Shown in pieces: positions 1 through 8,350 of a stretch of DNA of 64,000 bases. Made by a program: the position numbers and the translations under genes. Source of the DNA: Ruminococcus flavefaciens (lineage in GTDB: Bacteria; Bacillota; Clostridia; Oscillospirales; Ruminococcaceae); the NCBI RefSeq assembly GCF_900143025.1, contig NZ_FRCT01000004.1:232409-296408 (forward strand), read 5' to 3'. The notes beneath the pieces were generated by a model. It was given only the letters and a program-made list of their open reading frames with translations, did no database searches and was not told the DNA's origin. Positions within the stretch are counted from its first letter, which is position 1. Each line of letters begins with the position of its first letter.

Positions 1-179
1 GCACCTATATACCATAATTATAACACATTCACTACAAAATGTAAATATGCTCATAAAATCTACACTCATTTTTGTGGATATGTACAATGGTGCATTACTC
101 TCTTTGGGTAAAATACCCTTAAATAAAGCCTTATCATCAACGTTAAGAAAAATTTCTTACTTACTTTCTTATTTTCTTA

Positions 180-207
180 TTGACAATAGTTTACATAATG
201 GTATAAT
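180..207 (+). promoter_or_regulatory. Promoter of hpt-NCS2 permease operon
   Basis: A TTGACA at 180-185 and TATAAT at 202-207 are separated by 16 nt, about 45 bp before hpt. Bases 1-179 upstream are AT-rich and show no gene I can support. Confidence 0.7.
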
Positions 208-252
208 AAAATTGGATAATTATTTCTGCTATTACTACTCAGGAGGATCATT

Positions 253-801
253 ATGAAATTTGACAGCGCAGAAGAATGGAAAAGTAAGATCAAGCGCGTC
301 CTCATTTCCGAGGACGAGATACGCACGGCAATGAAAAAGGCAGGTGCGTACATCAATTCAATTTACGACGGTTCACCCATACTCCTTGTAAGCATATTAA
401 AGGGAGCTTTCGTGTTCATGGCTGACCTTTGCCGCGAAGTAACAGTTCCATGTGAAATAGAATTCATGGCGGCAAAGAGCTATTTCGAGGGTACTGTATC
501 ATCAGGTCACGTTGAGATAACTATGGACTTAAAGCACGATATCAGCAAGTACCACGTTATCATTGTGGAGGATATCATCGACACGGGAAGAACTCTCAAC
601 GAGATAAAGAAAATACTCGGCGTGAGAAATCCCCTTTCTCTCAGGATAATGACTCTCCTTGACAAGCCCGACCGCCGTATTGTGGAGCTGAAAGCTGATT
701 ACTCCCTTTTCACTATCCCCGATTATTTCGTTATAGGCTATGGTCTGGACTACGGCGAGTTTTACAGAAATCTGCCGTATATAGCAGAATTCAGTGAATG
801 A
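253..801 (+). CDS. hpt: Hypoxanthine phosphoribosyltransferase
   Basis: This cytoplasmic purine-salvage enzyme makes IMP or GMP from hypoxanthine or guanine and PRPP. The 182-residue length is normal for bacterial HPRT. The PRPP-binding loop reads VEDIIDTGRTL, and the early segment SILKGAFVFMADL is typical of the family. The ATG follows AGGAGG at good spacing. A purine-type permease gene begins 10 bp after the stop codon, so uptake and salvage are coupled in one operon behind the promoter at 180-207. Confidence 0.95.
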   Translation: MKFDSAEEWKSKIKRVLISEDEIRTAMKKAGAYINSIYDGSPILLVSILKGAFVFMADLCREVTVPCEIEFMAAKSYFEGTVSSGHVEITMDLKHDISKYHVIIVEDIIDTGRTLNEIKKILGVRNPLSLRIMTLLDKPDRRIVELKADYSLFTIPDYFVIGYGLDYGEFYRNLPYIAEFSE

Positions 802-811
802 GGTGGCGGAT

Positions 812-2179
812 ATGGTCGAAAAACTGTTTAAGCTGAAGGAAAACGGAACTAACGTAAAAACCGAAATTGCGGCAGGTATCACCACCTTTATGACTATGGC
901 GTATATCCTTGCCATAAACCCGAGTATCCTTTCAAGTACGGGTATGGACTCTACCGCTGTGCTCCTTGCGACCTGTCTTGCTTCGTTCATAGGCACGGTC
1001 TGCATGGCATTCATGGCAAACCTTCCCTTTGCTCTTTCCGCAGGCATGGGACTTAACGCCTATATGGCTTACACCGTATGCGGTTCCGATAATCTTGGAT
1101 ATTCCTGGCAGGTGGCTCTCCTTGCGGTATTTATCGAAGGTATCATATTCATAATCCTCTCGCTTACAAAGGTCAGGGAAGCTATTTTCGATGCTATCCC
1201 CCTTTCGCTGAAACGTGCGGTGTCCGTTGGTATCGGTCTTTTCATTGCTTTTATCGGACTCCAGAATGCAGGACTTGCAGTAAGCTCCTCCACTCTCGTA
1301 AAGCTTACCAACTTCCGTGAAAACTTCAATACCACAGGTATCTGCGCACTTCTTGCTGTCATCGGACTGCTTATAATGGCAGTGCTCTACATAAAAAGAG
1401 TAAAGGGGGCTATCCTTATCGGTATCTTCGTAACATGGATACTTGGTATTCTCTGCGAAATTACAGGACTTTATATACCCGATGCGGATAATGGTGTCTT
1501 CTCTCTTATCCCTTCATTCAAAATGACCGACTTCTCATCTATAAGCAAGACATTCGGTCAGTGCTTCAATGTGGATATGAACGCTGTCGGTATTTTCAAC
1601 TTTGCTGTTGTAGTGTTCTCCTTCCTCTTTGTTGACCTTTTCGACACTCTCGGCACTCTTATCGGCGTAAGCACCAAAGCAGGACTTCTCGACAAAAACG
1701 GCAAGCTCCCTGCAATAAAGCCTGCTCTTATGGCTGACGCTGTTGCAACTACCGCAGGTGCTGTGCTTGGTACTTCTACCACTACTACCTTTGTTGAATC
1801 GTCCGCAGGTGCGGCGGCAGGCGGCAAAACAGGTCTTACAGCTCTTACTACTGCTGTACTTTTCCTGTTCTCCATGCTTCTTGCTCCTATATTCATATCT
1901 ATACCTGCATTTGCAACTGCTCCTGCGCTGATACTTGTAGGCTTCCTCATGTTCAGCACAGTATCGGAAATAAAGGTTGACGAGAAGAATTACACCTCAG
2001 CTATACCTGCATATCTCTGCGTTATCGCAATGCCGCTGTTCTACAGCATTTCCGAGGGCATTTCTATCGGCGTTATCTCATACGTTGTGATAAATCTCGC
2101 CTGCAAGAAATATAAGGAGATAAATCCTATTATGTATATCCTTGCAGTACTGTTTGTGCTCAAATATATATTCCTGTAA
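812..2179 (+). CDS. NCS2-family purine permease (AzgA-like)
   Basis: This is a membrane transporter for nucleobases, probably hypoxanthine, guanine or adenine. From the ATG at 812 it is 455 residues and opens EKLFKLKENGTNVKTE, as AzgA-type permeases do. It has many hydrophobic spans and the family segment GTSTTTTFVESSAGAAAGG, which lies in the substrate-site region. I chose ATG 812 because AGGTGG at 801-806 precedes it; a GTG at 794 in the same frame overlaps hpt and lacks a ribosome site. It forms an operon with hpt. The exact substrate cannot be read from sequence. Confidence 0.9.
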   Translation: MVEKLFKLKENGTNVKTEIAAGITTFMTMAYILAINPSILSSTGMDSTAVLLATCLASFIGTVCMAFMANLPFALSAGMGLNAYMAYTVCGSDNLGYSWQVALLAVFIEGIIFIILSLTKVREAIFDAIPLSLKRAVSVGIGLFIAFIGLQNAGLAVSSSTLVKLTNFRENFNTTGICALLAVIGLLIMAVLYIKRVKGAILIGIFVTWILGILCEITGLYIPDADNGVFSLIPSFKMTDFSSISKTFGQCFNVDMNAVGIFNFAVVVFSFLFVDLFDTLGTLIGVSTKAGLLDKNGKLPAIKPALMADAVATTAGAVLGTSTTTTFVESSAGAAAGGKTGLTALTTAVLFLFSMLLAPIFISIPAFATAPALILVGFLMFSTVSEIKVDEKNYTSAIPAYLCVIAMPLFYSISEGISIGVISYVVINLACKKYKEINPIMYILAVLFVLKYIFL

Positions 2180-2189
2180 ATCTAAATTT

Positions 2190-2280
2190 GAGCCATTTGC
2201 AGGGGACGGTGTCCTCGACGTCCCGCATTTTGAACGCCCGTATGTAGGGGCTGATGTCCACATCAGCCCCTACATTGTGT
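2190..2280. repeat. GTAG-flanked palindromic repeat island
   Basis: Directly after the permease stop lie a GGGGACG...CGTCCC hairpin and a perfect 13-bp inverted repeat (2244-2256 with 2261-2273) that starts GTAG and ends CTAC. The island leads straight into the 55-bp tandem array. It opens with GAGCCATTTGCA, a boundary motif also seen after the stop codon near 41627. Confidence 0.8.
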
Positions 2281-2660
2281 CATTTACACTTGCATCGTTG
2301 CTCGCGGACTGCCAAAGGCAGTCCCTACATTGTGTCATTTACACTTGCATCGTTGCTTGCGGACTGCCAAAGGCAGTCCCTACAGTATGTCATTTATACT
2401 TGTATCGTTGCTCGCGGACTGCCAAAGGCAGTCCCTACATTGTGTCATTTACACTTGTATCGTTGCTTGCGGACTGCCAAAGGCAGCCCCTACAGTATGT
2501 CATTTACACTTGCATCGTTGCTTGCGGACTGCCAAAGGCAGCCCCTACATTGTGTCATTTACACTTGCATCGTTGCTCGCGGACTGCCAAAGGCAGCCCC
2601 TACAGTATGTCATTTACACTTGCATCGTTGCTTGCGGGGCGCACAATGTGCGCCCCTACA
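2281..2660. repeat. 55-bp tandem array of hairpin units, 7 copies
   Basis: Copies start at 2281, 2336, 2391, 2446, 2501, 2556 and 2611, a period of exactly 55 bp. Six carry the hairpin GGACTGCC-AAA-GGCAGTCC (or its GGCAGCCC variant) followed by CTACA. The seventh switches to GCGCAC-AAT-GTGCGC. Two sub-variants (CTACATTGTGT and CTACAGTATGT) alternate strictly, which implies a 110-bp higher-order unit. Open frames through the array are repeat translations, because 55 is not a multiple of three. Confidence 0.92.
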
Positions 2661-2677
2661 GGCTAAGGGCTAACGGC

Positions 2678-2708
2678 TAAAAAAGGACAGCTTACGCTGT
2701 CCTTTTTT
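2678..2708. terminator. Bidirectional terminator
   Basis: The stem AAGGACAGC-TTAC-GCTGTCCTT has A-runs on one side and T-runs on the other, so it can stop transcription from the hpt operon and from the long minus-strand polyamine cluster. Confidence 0.8.
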
Positions 2709-3294
2709 AATGGTTCTTTCCGCCTTTATATTCCTTTGCGACTATTAGTATCTCCTCTTTTTCAACAAGCTCCCTGCCCTCGAATCCCATACGGATAATA
2801 TATGGCATAAAGTCGATGATACGCATAAAATCATCTGCTCCGAAGCTGTTGTCGTAGTAGTGGAGTATAGTGCTGAGTGCAGTTCCGTGAGTTCCCACCA
2901 TAATATTCTCATCTCTGTGAGCGTCAAGCATATCATTTACTGCGGCAATATTCCTGTCCATTACCGACTGTAAGCACTCGCCGTCGCTTTCACAGAAGCT
3001 AAGGTCTGCCCAGCGTTTACGGAACATCTCGGGATTATTGCTGTTTGCTCCGCTGATACGCTCGTGCAGTCTCTCGTCAATAATTATATCAAGTCCGTGC
3101 TCGTCTGCGGTCTGCTTTATGGTATCATAGCTCCGCTTATAGGGACTTGAAACAGCGCAGTCAATGCGGATATCCTTCATTGCACGTACTACCTCGGCAG
3201 TATCCCTCATGCCCTCCTCTGTAAGCGGACGATTTGCCGCATCGGAGCAGGTATGGTCGGGCTGTGCATGACGCACAAAGTAAATATTAGTCAT
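2707..3294 (-). CDS. Histidine phosphatase family protein
   Basis: This is a phosphoglycerate-mutase-fold phosphatase of 195 residues. The N-terminal phospho-acceptor motif is VRHAQPDH, with RHA in place of the common RHG, and the second catalytic His lies in GTHGTALS. The substrate is unknown. Its ATG overlaps the stop of carboxynorspermidine decarboxylase by one base, so it is translated as the last gene of the polyamine cluster. Confidence 0.85.
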   Translation of the reverse strand: MTNIYFVRHAQPDHTCSDAANRPLTEEGMRDTAEVVRAMKDIRIDCAVSSPYKRSYDTIKQTADEHGLDIIIDERLHERISGANSNNPEMFRKRWADLSFCESDGECLQSVMDRNIAAVNDMLDAHRDENIMVGTHGTALSTILHYYDNSFGADDFMRIIDFMPYIIRMGFEGRELVEKEEILIVAKEYKGGKNH

Positions 3295-4433
3295 TACAGT
3301 CTCTCCTTAAAATCAGCATAGCCGAAACTGCGCAGAGTCTCGAAGCTGCCGTCCTTTTTCAGAAGGAGTATTGACGGCAAAGGCATACCGTTGAAGGTAT
3401 TGTTCTTGACCATAGAGTATATAGCCATATCACCGAATACCAGCCTGTCACCGATATGCAGCGGCTCGTCAAAGGAGTATTCTCCGATAGAATCACCTGC
3501 AAGACAGGTCTGCGAGCCAAGTCGGTAGCTGTACTTCTTCTCGCCGTTCTCACCCGAACCCACAAGGGGCGGACGATAGGGCATTTCCAGTACATCGGGC
3601 ATATGACAGGCTGCGGAGGTATCAAGTATAGCCATAGGCATATCATTTTCCGTGATATCAAGGACTTCCGTTACAAGCCAGCCTGCATTCAGTGCGGCTG
3701 CCTCACCCGGTTCGAGGAAAACTTCAAGCCCGTACTTCTCCTGCATACGGCGTATGCAGCGTTCAAGCCTCGGTATATCGTAATCGGCACGGGTAATATG
3801 GTGTCCGCCGCCGAAATTTATCCACTCCATTTTTTCGAGCACATCGCCGAACTTCTCCTCCACAGCGTCAAGAGTAGCTTCGAGGTCATCGGAATTCTGC
3901 TCGCAGAGCGTATGAAAATGTATTCCCGTAACGCCGTCAAGGTCGTCTGTACGGAAGTTTTTCCGTGTAATGCCAAGACGCGACTTAGGTGAGCACGGGT
4001 CATATATCTCATGCCCCTCCTGAGTCGAAAACTCGGGATTTATGCGGAGTCCTATCTTCTTTCCAGCAGCAAGCACACGATCACGGTACTTGTCAAGCTG
4101 ATTAAAGGAATTGAAGATTATATGTCCGCAGTAGTATATTATCTCGTCGATCTCGCTTTCGCGGTAGGCTGCCGAAAAGACATGATTTTCCTTTCCCATT
4201 TCCTCATATCCCAGCTTCGCCTCGAAAAGTCCGCTGCAAGCTGTTCCGTCCAGATATCCCTTCATAAGGGGATAGACATGATAACATGAGAAAGCCTTCT
4301 GAGCAAGTAGTATCTTAGCTCCCGTGCGCTGTGAAACTCCGCGGAGTATCTCCATATTCCGTATAAGAGCCGCTTCGTCTACAACATAGCAGGGAGTCGG
4401 TATTTTAGTATAATCAAACATAGGCTTATTCAA
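3294..4433 (-). CDS. nspC: Carboxynorspermidine decarboxylase
   Basis: This PLP-dependent alanine-racemase-fold enzyme removes the carboxyl group from carboxyspermidine or carboxynorspermidine, the last step of the alternative spermidine pathway. The PLP lysine lies in LLAQKAFSCY near residue 46, WINFGGGHH follows in mid-protein, and the C-terminal cofactor and substrate region contains DTSAACHMPDVLEMPYRPP. At 379 residues it has family length. The matching dehydrogenase is encoded at 5579-6781, which supports this call over diaminopimelate decarboxylase. It overlaps the cyclophilin gene by 8 bp. Confidence 0.9.
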   Translation of the reverse strand: MNKPMFDYTKIPTPCYVVDEAALIRNMEILRGVSQRTGAKILLAQKAFSCYHVYPLMKGYLDGTACSGLFEAKLGYEEMGKENHVFSAAYRESEIDEIIYYCGHIIFNSFNQLDKYRDRVLAAGKKIGLRINPEFSTQEGHEIYDPCSPKSRLGITRKNFRTDDLDGVTGIHFHTLCEQNSDDLEATLDAVEEKFGDVLEKMEWINFGGGHHITRADYDIPRLERCIRRMQEKYGLEVFLEPGEAAALNAGWLVTEVLDITENDMPMAILDTSAACHMPDVLEMPYRPPLVGSGENGEKKYSYRLGSQTCLAGDSIGEYSFDEPLHIGDRLVFGDMAIYSMVKNNTFNGMPLPSILLLKKDGSFETLRSFGYADFKERL

Positions 4434-5082
4434 GGAAGTTGTTCATGGTGATCTTTACTCTGTGCCAGCCATTTGCATCAGGTTCGATCATCTCGACCTT
4501 TTCCATAACGATAGGTGTTGTCGGCTTTGACATATTTCCGTCACCGCCCTGTGTACGGGGAACTCTTGTAAAGTCCTCAACTACCTCCATACCCTCGGTA
4601 ACGTTTCCGAATGCAGCATAATAGCCGTCAAGATCAGCAGTATAATTTCCCGTATAGCATATAAAGAACTGGCTGGAGGCACTGTCATAATCCTGAGCAC
4701 GAGCCATTGATATTACTCCGCGCTGGTGCGAAAGCTCGTTGTTCACACCGTTTGCCTTGAATTCGCCTTTTATGGTGTTCTCGCTTCCGCCCATTCCTGT
4801 GCCCTCGGGGTCGCCGCCCTGAGCCATGAAGCCGTCGATCACGCGGTGGAATATAAGTCCGTCATAAAAGCCTTCTTTTACAAGCTTTTCAAAATTCTCG
4901 CAGGTTATCGGAGCCTGCTCCGCATTGAGTGTGATAATGATAGTATTTCCTGACTGTCCTGCTGCTGTAGTCGGTTCATTATTTTTCTTGTTCGATGAAC
5001 TATTGCCGCAGCCCACCATCATAAGCATGGTTGCTGCAACAGCAGCTGTCATTACCTTTTTAAGGTTTCCGAGACACTTCAT
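4426..5082 (-). CDS. Cyclophilin-type peptidyl-prolyl isomerase lipoprotein
   Basis: This is a cis-trans prolyl isomerase anchored outside the cell. Residues 1-25 form a lipoprotein signal with lipobox MVGC, followed by a Ser/Asn-rich spacer and a cyclophilin domain with FHRVIDGFMAQGGD (catalytic Arg) and SQFFICY. Total length is 218 residues. It sits between VanZ and carboxynorspermidine decarboxylase in the polyamine cluster, and no functional link is evident. It probably helps fold exported proteins. Confidence 0.92.
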   Translation of the reverse strand: MKCLGNLKKVMTAAVAATMLMMVGCGNSSSNKKNNEPTTAAGQSGNTIIITLNAEQAPITCENFEKLVKEGFYDGLIFHRVIDGFMAQGGDPEGTGMGGSENTIKGEFKANGVNNELSHQRGVISMARAQDYDSASSQFFICYTGNYTADLDGYYAAFGNVTEGMEVVEDFTRVPRTQGGDGNMSKPTTPIVMEKVEMIEPDANGWHRVKITMNNFLE

Positions 5083-5100
5083 ATTTTTCTATTCTCCTTA

Positions 5101-5577
5101 TTAAAAGCTGATATCCGTAAATATCAGCTTTTTTACTATATTCAGCTTTGTAAAGGCAAAGCCAATGAACGCTCCCGAAATATTCAGGATAAAGTCGTCT
5201 ATATCGCAGCTTCCGCGCATTGTAAGAAACTGAACTATCTCCGCACCTATGATAACTGCCGTAATTGTAAGTGCGAACACACCAAAGCTGCGCTGCTTCT
5301 TCCATAGAGCAGGGAAAAATATCCCCGCAGGCATAAATACAGCAAGATTGCCCCACAGATTGTCAAAGGACAGTTCTCCGTAAACTGCATCGTCTGCGCG
5401 AAAATACCTTACAAACTCAATAATTGTGCGAAAGGGCACGAAGTTGGTATTCTCACGAAAGTATTCACCATAGGTATAAAAGTTCAGCATACTGCTCCTG
5501 ATATAAAATAGCAGATAATACACAGCGGCTGCATACAGTACAAAAAGAGCAAAAACTATAAGTCTTTTAGCTCTCAT
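5101..5577 (-). CDS. VanZ family membrane protein
   Basis: This is a small VanZ-like integral membrane protein with about four hydrophobic spans and the typical NFVPFRTI motif after the first span. I place the start at ATG 5577, one base past the upstream stop. A TTG at 5601, inside the upstream gene and preceded by GGAGGAGG, is an alternative that would give 166 residues. VanZ proteins are linked to glycopeptide tolerance in some species, but most chromosomal copies have no known role. Confidence 0.75.
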   Translation of the reverse strand: MRAKRLIVFALFVLYAAAVYYLLFYIRSSMLNFYTYGEYFRENTNFVPFRTIIEFVRYFRADDAVYGELSFDNLWGNLAVFMPAGIFFPALWKKQRSFGVFALTITAVIIGAEIVQFLTMRGSCDIDDFILNISGAFIGFAFTKLNIVKKLIFTDISF

Positions 5578-5578
5578 C

Positions 5579-6781
5579 TCAGTCAACGAGAGTAGGATCA
5601 AAGTCCTCCTCCCATGGGAGTCCCCACTTATTGAGAGCCTCCATGAACGGATCGGGATCGAATTCCTCGATATTGTAAACGCCAGCCTTCTTCCATGTGC
5701 CTGTCATTATCATCATAGCACCGATCATTGCAGGTACACCTGTTGTATAGGAGATAGCCTGTGAGCCAACTTCCTTGTAGCACTCCTGATGATCGCAGAT
5801 ATTGTAGAGGTAGTAGTTCTTATCCTTGCCGTCCTTCTTTCCGCGGAAGATACAGCCGATATTTGTCTTGCCCACTGTTCTCGGACCAAGTGATGCAGGG
5901 TCGGGAAGTACAGCCTTCAGGAACTGGAGAGGTACTATCTCCTTGCCCTCGTACATGATAGGCTCGATAGATGTCATACCTACGTTTTCAAGGCACTTCA
6001 GATGTGTGAGATAGCTCTGACCGAATGTCATAAAGAAGCGGATACGCTTGATGCCCTTGATATTGAGCGCGAGAGACTCAAGCTCCTCGTGGTGGAGAAG
6101 GTACATATCCTTCTCACCTACGCCTTTGAAGTTGTAAACACGCTTTATCTCCATAGGCTCAGTCTCTACCCACTTGCCGTCCTCGATGTAGCTGCCCTTA
6201 GCAGATACCTCACGGATATTTATTTCAGGGTTGAAGTTTGTAGCAAACGGATAACCGTGGTCGCCGCCGTTGCAGTCGAGGATATCAATGTAGTTTATCT
6301 CATCGAACTGATGCTTCATTGCGTATGCGGAGAATACTCCTGTAACGCCAGGGTCAAAGCCGCTTCCGAGGAGAGCTGTGATGCCAGCCTTTTCAAATCT
6401 CTCGCGGTATGCCCACTGCCACTTGTACTCGAATTTAGCAGTATCAAGAGGTTCGTAGTTTGCTGTATCAACATAGTGTGTCTTTGTAGCGAGACAAGCG
6501 TCCATTATTGTAAGGTCCTGATATGGGAGCGCAAGGTTCAGCACTACATCTGGCTTATAGCTGTTGATAAGAGCAACGAGCTCGTCAACATTGTCTGCGT
6601 TTACCTGTGCAGTCTCGATAACAGTCTTTGTTGTAGGCTGGAGCTTTTCCTTCAGCGCGTCGCACTTTGACTTAGTACGGCTTGCTATCATAATGCCCTC
6701 AAATACCTCGCTGTTCTGACAGCACTTGTGGATTGCTACTGATGCTACGCCTCCGCAGCCGATGATCATACATTTTCCCAT
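5579..6781 (-). CDS. Carboxynorspermidine synthase (saccharopine dehydrogenase family)
   Basis: This NAD(P)H-dependent enzyme condenses aspartate semialdehyde with a diamine to form carboxyspermidine or carboxynorspermidine. It is 400 residues, opens with the Rossmann motif IIGCGGVAS, and carries LGSGFDPGVTGVF and the YPFATNFNPEINIREVS region typical of the family. Paired with nspC it gives spermidine without S-adenosylmethionine. A decayed copy of its first codons lies about 620 bp upstream at 7375-7440, showing a past local duplication. Confidence 0.9.
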   Translation of the reverse strand: MGKCMIIGCGGVASVAIHKCCQNSEVFEGIMIASRTKSKCDALKEKLQPTTKTVIETAQVNADNVDELVALINSYKPDVVLNLALPYQDLTIMDACLATKTHYVDTANYEPLDTAKFEYKWQWAYRERFEKAGITALLGSGFDPGVTGVFSAYAMKHQFDEINYIDILDCNGGDHGYPFATNFNPEINIREVSAKGSYIEDGKWVETEPMEIKRVYNFKGVGEKDMYLLHHEELESLALNIKGIKRIRFFMTFGQSYLTHLKCLENVGMTSIEPIMYEGKEIVPLQFLKAVLPDPASLGPRTVGKTNIGCIFRGKKDGKDKNYYLYNICDHQECYKEVGSQAISYTTGVPAMIGAMMIMTGTWKKAGVYNIEEFDPDPFMEALNKWGLPWEEDFDPTLVD

Positions 6782-6847
6782 TTTTTAATTCCTCCGTATC
6801 TTTAATAATATTATTTATGTTTATTATATGAATAACATCTGTATTTA

Positions 6848-7333
6848 CTAAAACTCAGACAAGCTTTCCAAATAAGTTTTTGTCAGGTATATTCCCAGCA
6901 CAACCAGCATTACAGCCCCGACAAATATACATATCCCTTTTATTGCCTGAATTCTGCCGTGTCTTTCTTCCTCAGGACAGATAAAGGAGCGTGGATTTTC
7001 AGGGTCTACCAGAAGCTCGACATGAGTTCCCGCAGGCTTCTTTTTTATCCACGAGCCGCTGCATTTGCCTGTACATCTGCATAATTCGCCCTTGTAGCTG
7101 TACTCATATACAGGCGCACGCTCTGAATATGTAGTATCTTTTTCTCTGTCATAAAAAGAAACATCGGTAAAATGAATTACTTCCGCAACAACTCTTTCGG
7201 TACATCTTGCTCTTTTTTTCTTTTCTTTCACTGCGCTCATTAACACCAAGAAAAGTATACTAACTGAAAACGCAATTGCTGCCAAAGCAATAAAAATAAC
7301 AAGACCTTTTTCCAGTATTTTTTCTAAATCCAT
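6848..7333 (-). CDS. DUF3592 membrane protein A
   Basis: The 161 residues contain an N-terminal membrane span (about 9-33), a DUF3592-like outer or cytoplasmic domain with APVYEYSYKGEL and HVELLVDPENPRSF, and a second span near the C-terminus. The function of the family is unknown. It is the first of four DUF3592 paralogues in the cluster. The unit made of the start of carboxynorspermidine synthase plus this gene appears to have been duplicated to give the copy at 7416-7885. Confidence 0.75.
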   Translation of the reverse strand: MDLEKILEKGLVIFIALAAIAFSVSILFLVLMSAVKEKKKRARCTERVVAEVIHFTDVSFYDREKDTTYSERAPVYEYSYKGELCRCTGKCSGSWIKKKPAGTHVELLVDPENPRSFICPEEERHGRIQAIKGICIFVGAVMLVVLGIYLTKTYLESLSEF

Positions 7334-7374
7334 AGGCTCACCTGCTTTATAGTATCAACTTCATTGATATGAGA

Positions 7375-7440
7375 AGCAACTCCTTCTCAGCCGATGACAA
7401 TACATTTTCCCGTTTTTAATTTCTCGTATCTTTGGTATTT
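7375..7440 (-). pseudogene. Relic of carboxynorspermidine synthase 5' end
   Basis: Read on the minus strand this stretch gives T-GKCIVIG-stop-EGVAS, against MGKCMIIGCGGVAS at the start of the intact gene. The ATG has become ACG and the Cys codon TGC has become TGA. Similarity extends into the upstream leader, with a shared T-run and GTATCTTT. It is a scar of tandem duplication. Confidence 0.7.
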
Positions 7441-7885
7441 TGCATACTATCCGAATAATTACCTTTCATAATTATTATTCCAACAGCAATGGAAATCACT
7501 CCGAAAATCATCAAAATTACAATGATAAGATTTTTTGGTGTCCTTCCTTTGAACAATATATTACATTCGGTTTGTCAGGGGCAACAAATATCTTGACCTT
7601 TTCACCTTCATCAAAAATCCATCTGCTGCTTTCGGTTCCGTTTACTCTTACAGATTTGCCCTCATAATTATACAAATATACAGGAGTATATGTAAAGCCG
7701 TCATCGTCACGTTTTTTGATTATCCTTTCAACTACAGCTTCAGTTTCAACAGTACATCTTTTTTTATTTCTGACTGATGAACTATTCAAAAAGTAACCTG
7801 AGATCAATAACAGAATTCCAATCAGCAGGAATACTATTCCTCCCAAACTGAAACATTTAAATAATCTTTTCATTCTATCAGACAT
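7416..7885 (-). pseudogene. DUF3592 membrane protein B, frameshifted at an A6 tract
   Basis: The open frame runs from 7885 to 7517 (122 residues: N-terminal span, then a DUF3592 core with TYTPVYLYNYEG) and stops without the C-terminal membrane span its paralogues have. Shifting by -1 at the six-A tract (minus strand, 7531-7536) opens a frame to 7416 that encodes a hydrophobic span starting NLIIVILMIFGVISIAVG. It may be a truncated gene, a phase-variable tract, ribosomal slippage or a sequencing error. Confidence 0.65.
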
Positions 7886-7898
7886 ACTCCTTCGTATC

Positions 7899-8342
7899 TC
7901 ACATTGATTTTATCATACATATCATTATAAAAATCGGAAAAATAATAAGTATACTGCTCCATATTATAAAAGATGCCGTTTCCTTTGCATGAAAAAAATC
8001 ACAAGGATTATCAGGATCTACCTTGATCTCTAAATGTGTACCTACAGGATACTTCTTTGCCGAAGCGGTATCATACGCTTGTTTATATACATTTCCGCAA
8101 TAGTAATACTCTAAAACAGGGTGTTCGGTGTAATAATCTCCATTTTCACCTTCGTGCCGTTTAGATATCACATCAACTACTGTTGCGTCCGTACTTTCCG
8201 TACACTTTTTAAAAAGCTTGTATCTGCTTACTAAATAATAAACACCGATAGCCACGAAAAGCATGGGTATAAGAAATATAAACGATATAGAAAATATGAA
8301 AAATAAAATTATGATTATAACAAAAATAATACCTGCAACCAT
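7899..8342 (-). CDS. DUF3592 membrane protein C
   Basis: The 147 residues have long hydrophobic N-terminal spans (1-43), a DUF3592-like core (HPVLEYYYCGNVY, HLEIKVDPDNPCDFF) and a final span. The function is unknown. It is a close relative of its neighbours A and B, and its codons are AT-rich like theirs. The next gene of the set, a truncated or frameshifted copy, begins 13 bp beyond its stop. Confidence 0.75.
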   Translation of the reverse strand: MVAGIIFVIIIILFFIFSISFIFLIPMLFVAIGVYYLVSRYKLFKKCTESTDATVVDVISKRHEGENGDYYTEHPVLEYYYCGNVYKQAYDTASAKKYPVGTHLEIKVDPDNPCDFFHAKETASFIIWSSILIIFPIFIMICMIKSM

Positions 8343-8350
8343 GTTTTCCT

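Noticed and set aside
47..256. 69-codon frame before hpt
   Set aside because: It contains the hpt promoter boxes, has no ribosome site and low-complexity AT-rich codons.
529..1047. 172-codon minus-strand frame across hpt and the permease gene
   Set aside because: It is an antisense shadow of two clear genes and has no domain or start signal. Many similar antisense frames in the window were left out for the same reason.
2281..2660. CRISPR array
   Set aside because: Regular spacing exists, but the whole unit repeats without unique spacers, the repeat holds a hairpin plus a GTAG-type tail, and no cas genes are nearby.
2142..2680. Three long overlapping frames (116-174 codons) on the plus strand
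   Set aside because: They are translations of the 55-bp tandem array. Because 55 is not divisible by three, the same repeat appears in all frames; there is no ribosome site and no known domain.
3294..4433. Diaminopimelate decarboxylase (lysA)
   Set aside because: The motifs and the neighbouring carboxynorspermidine synthase fit NspC better, and no lysine pathway genes are adjacent.
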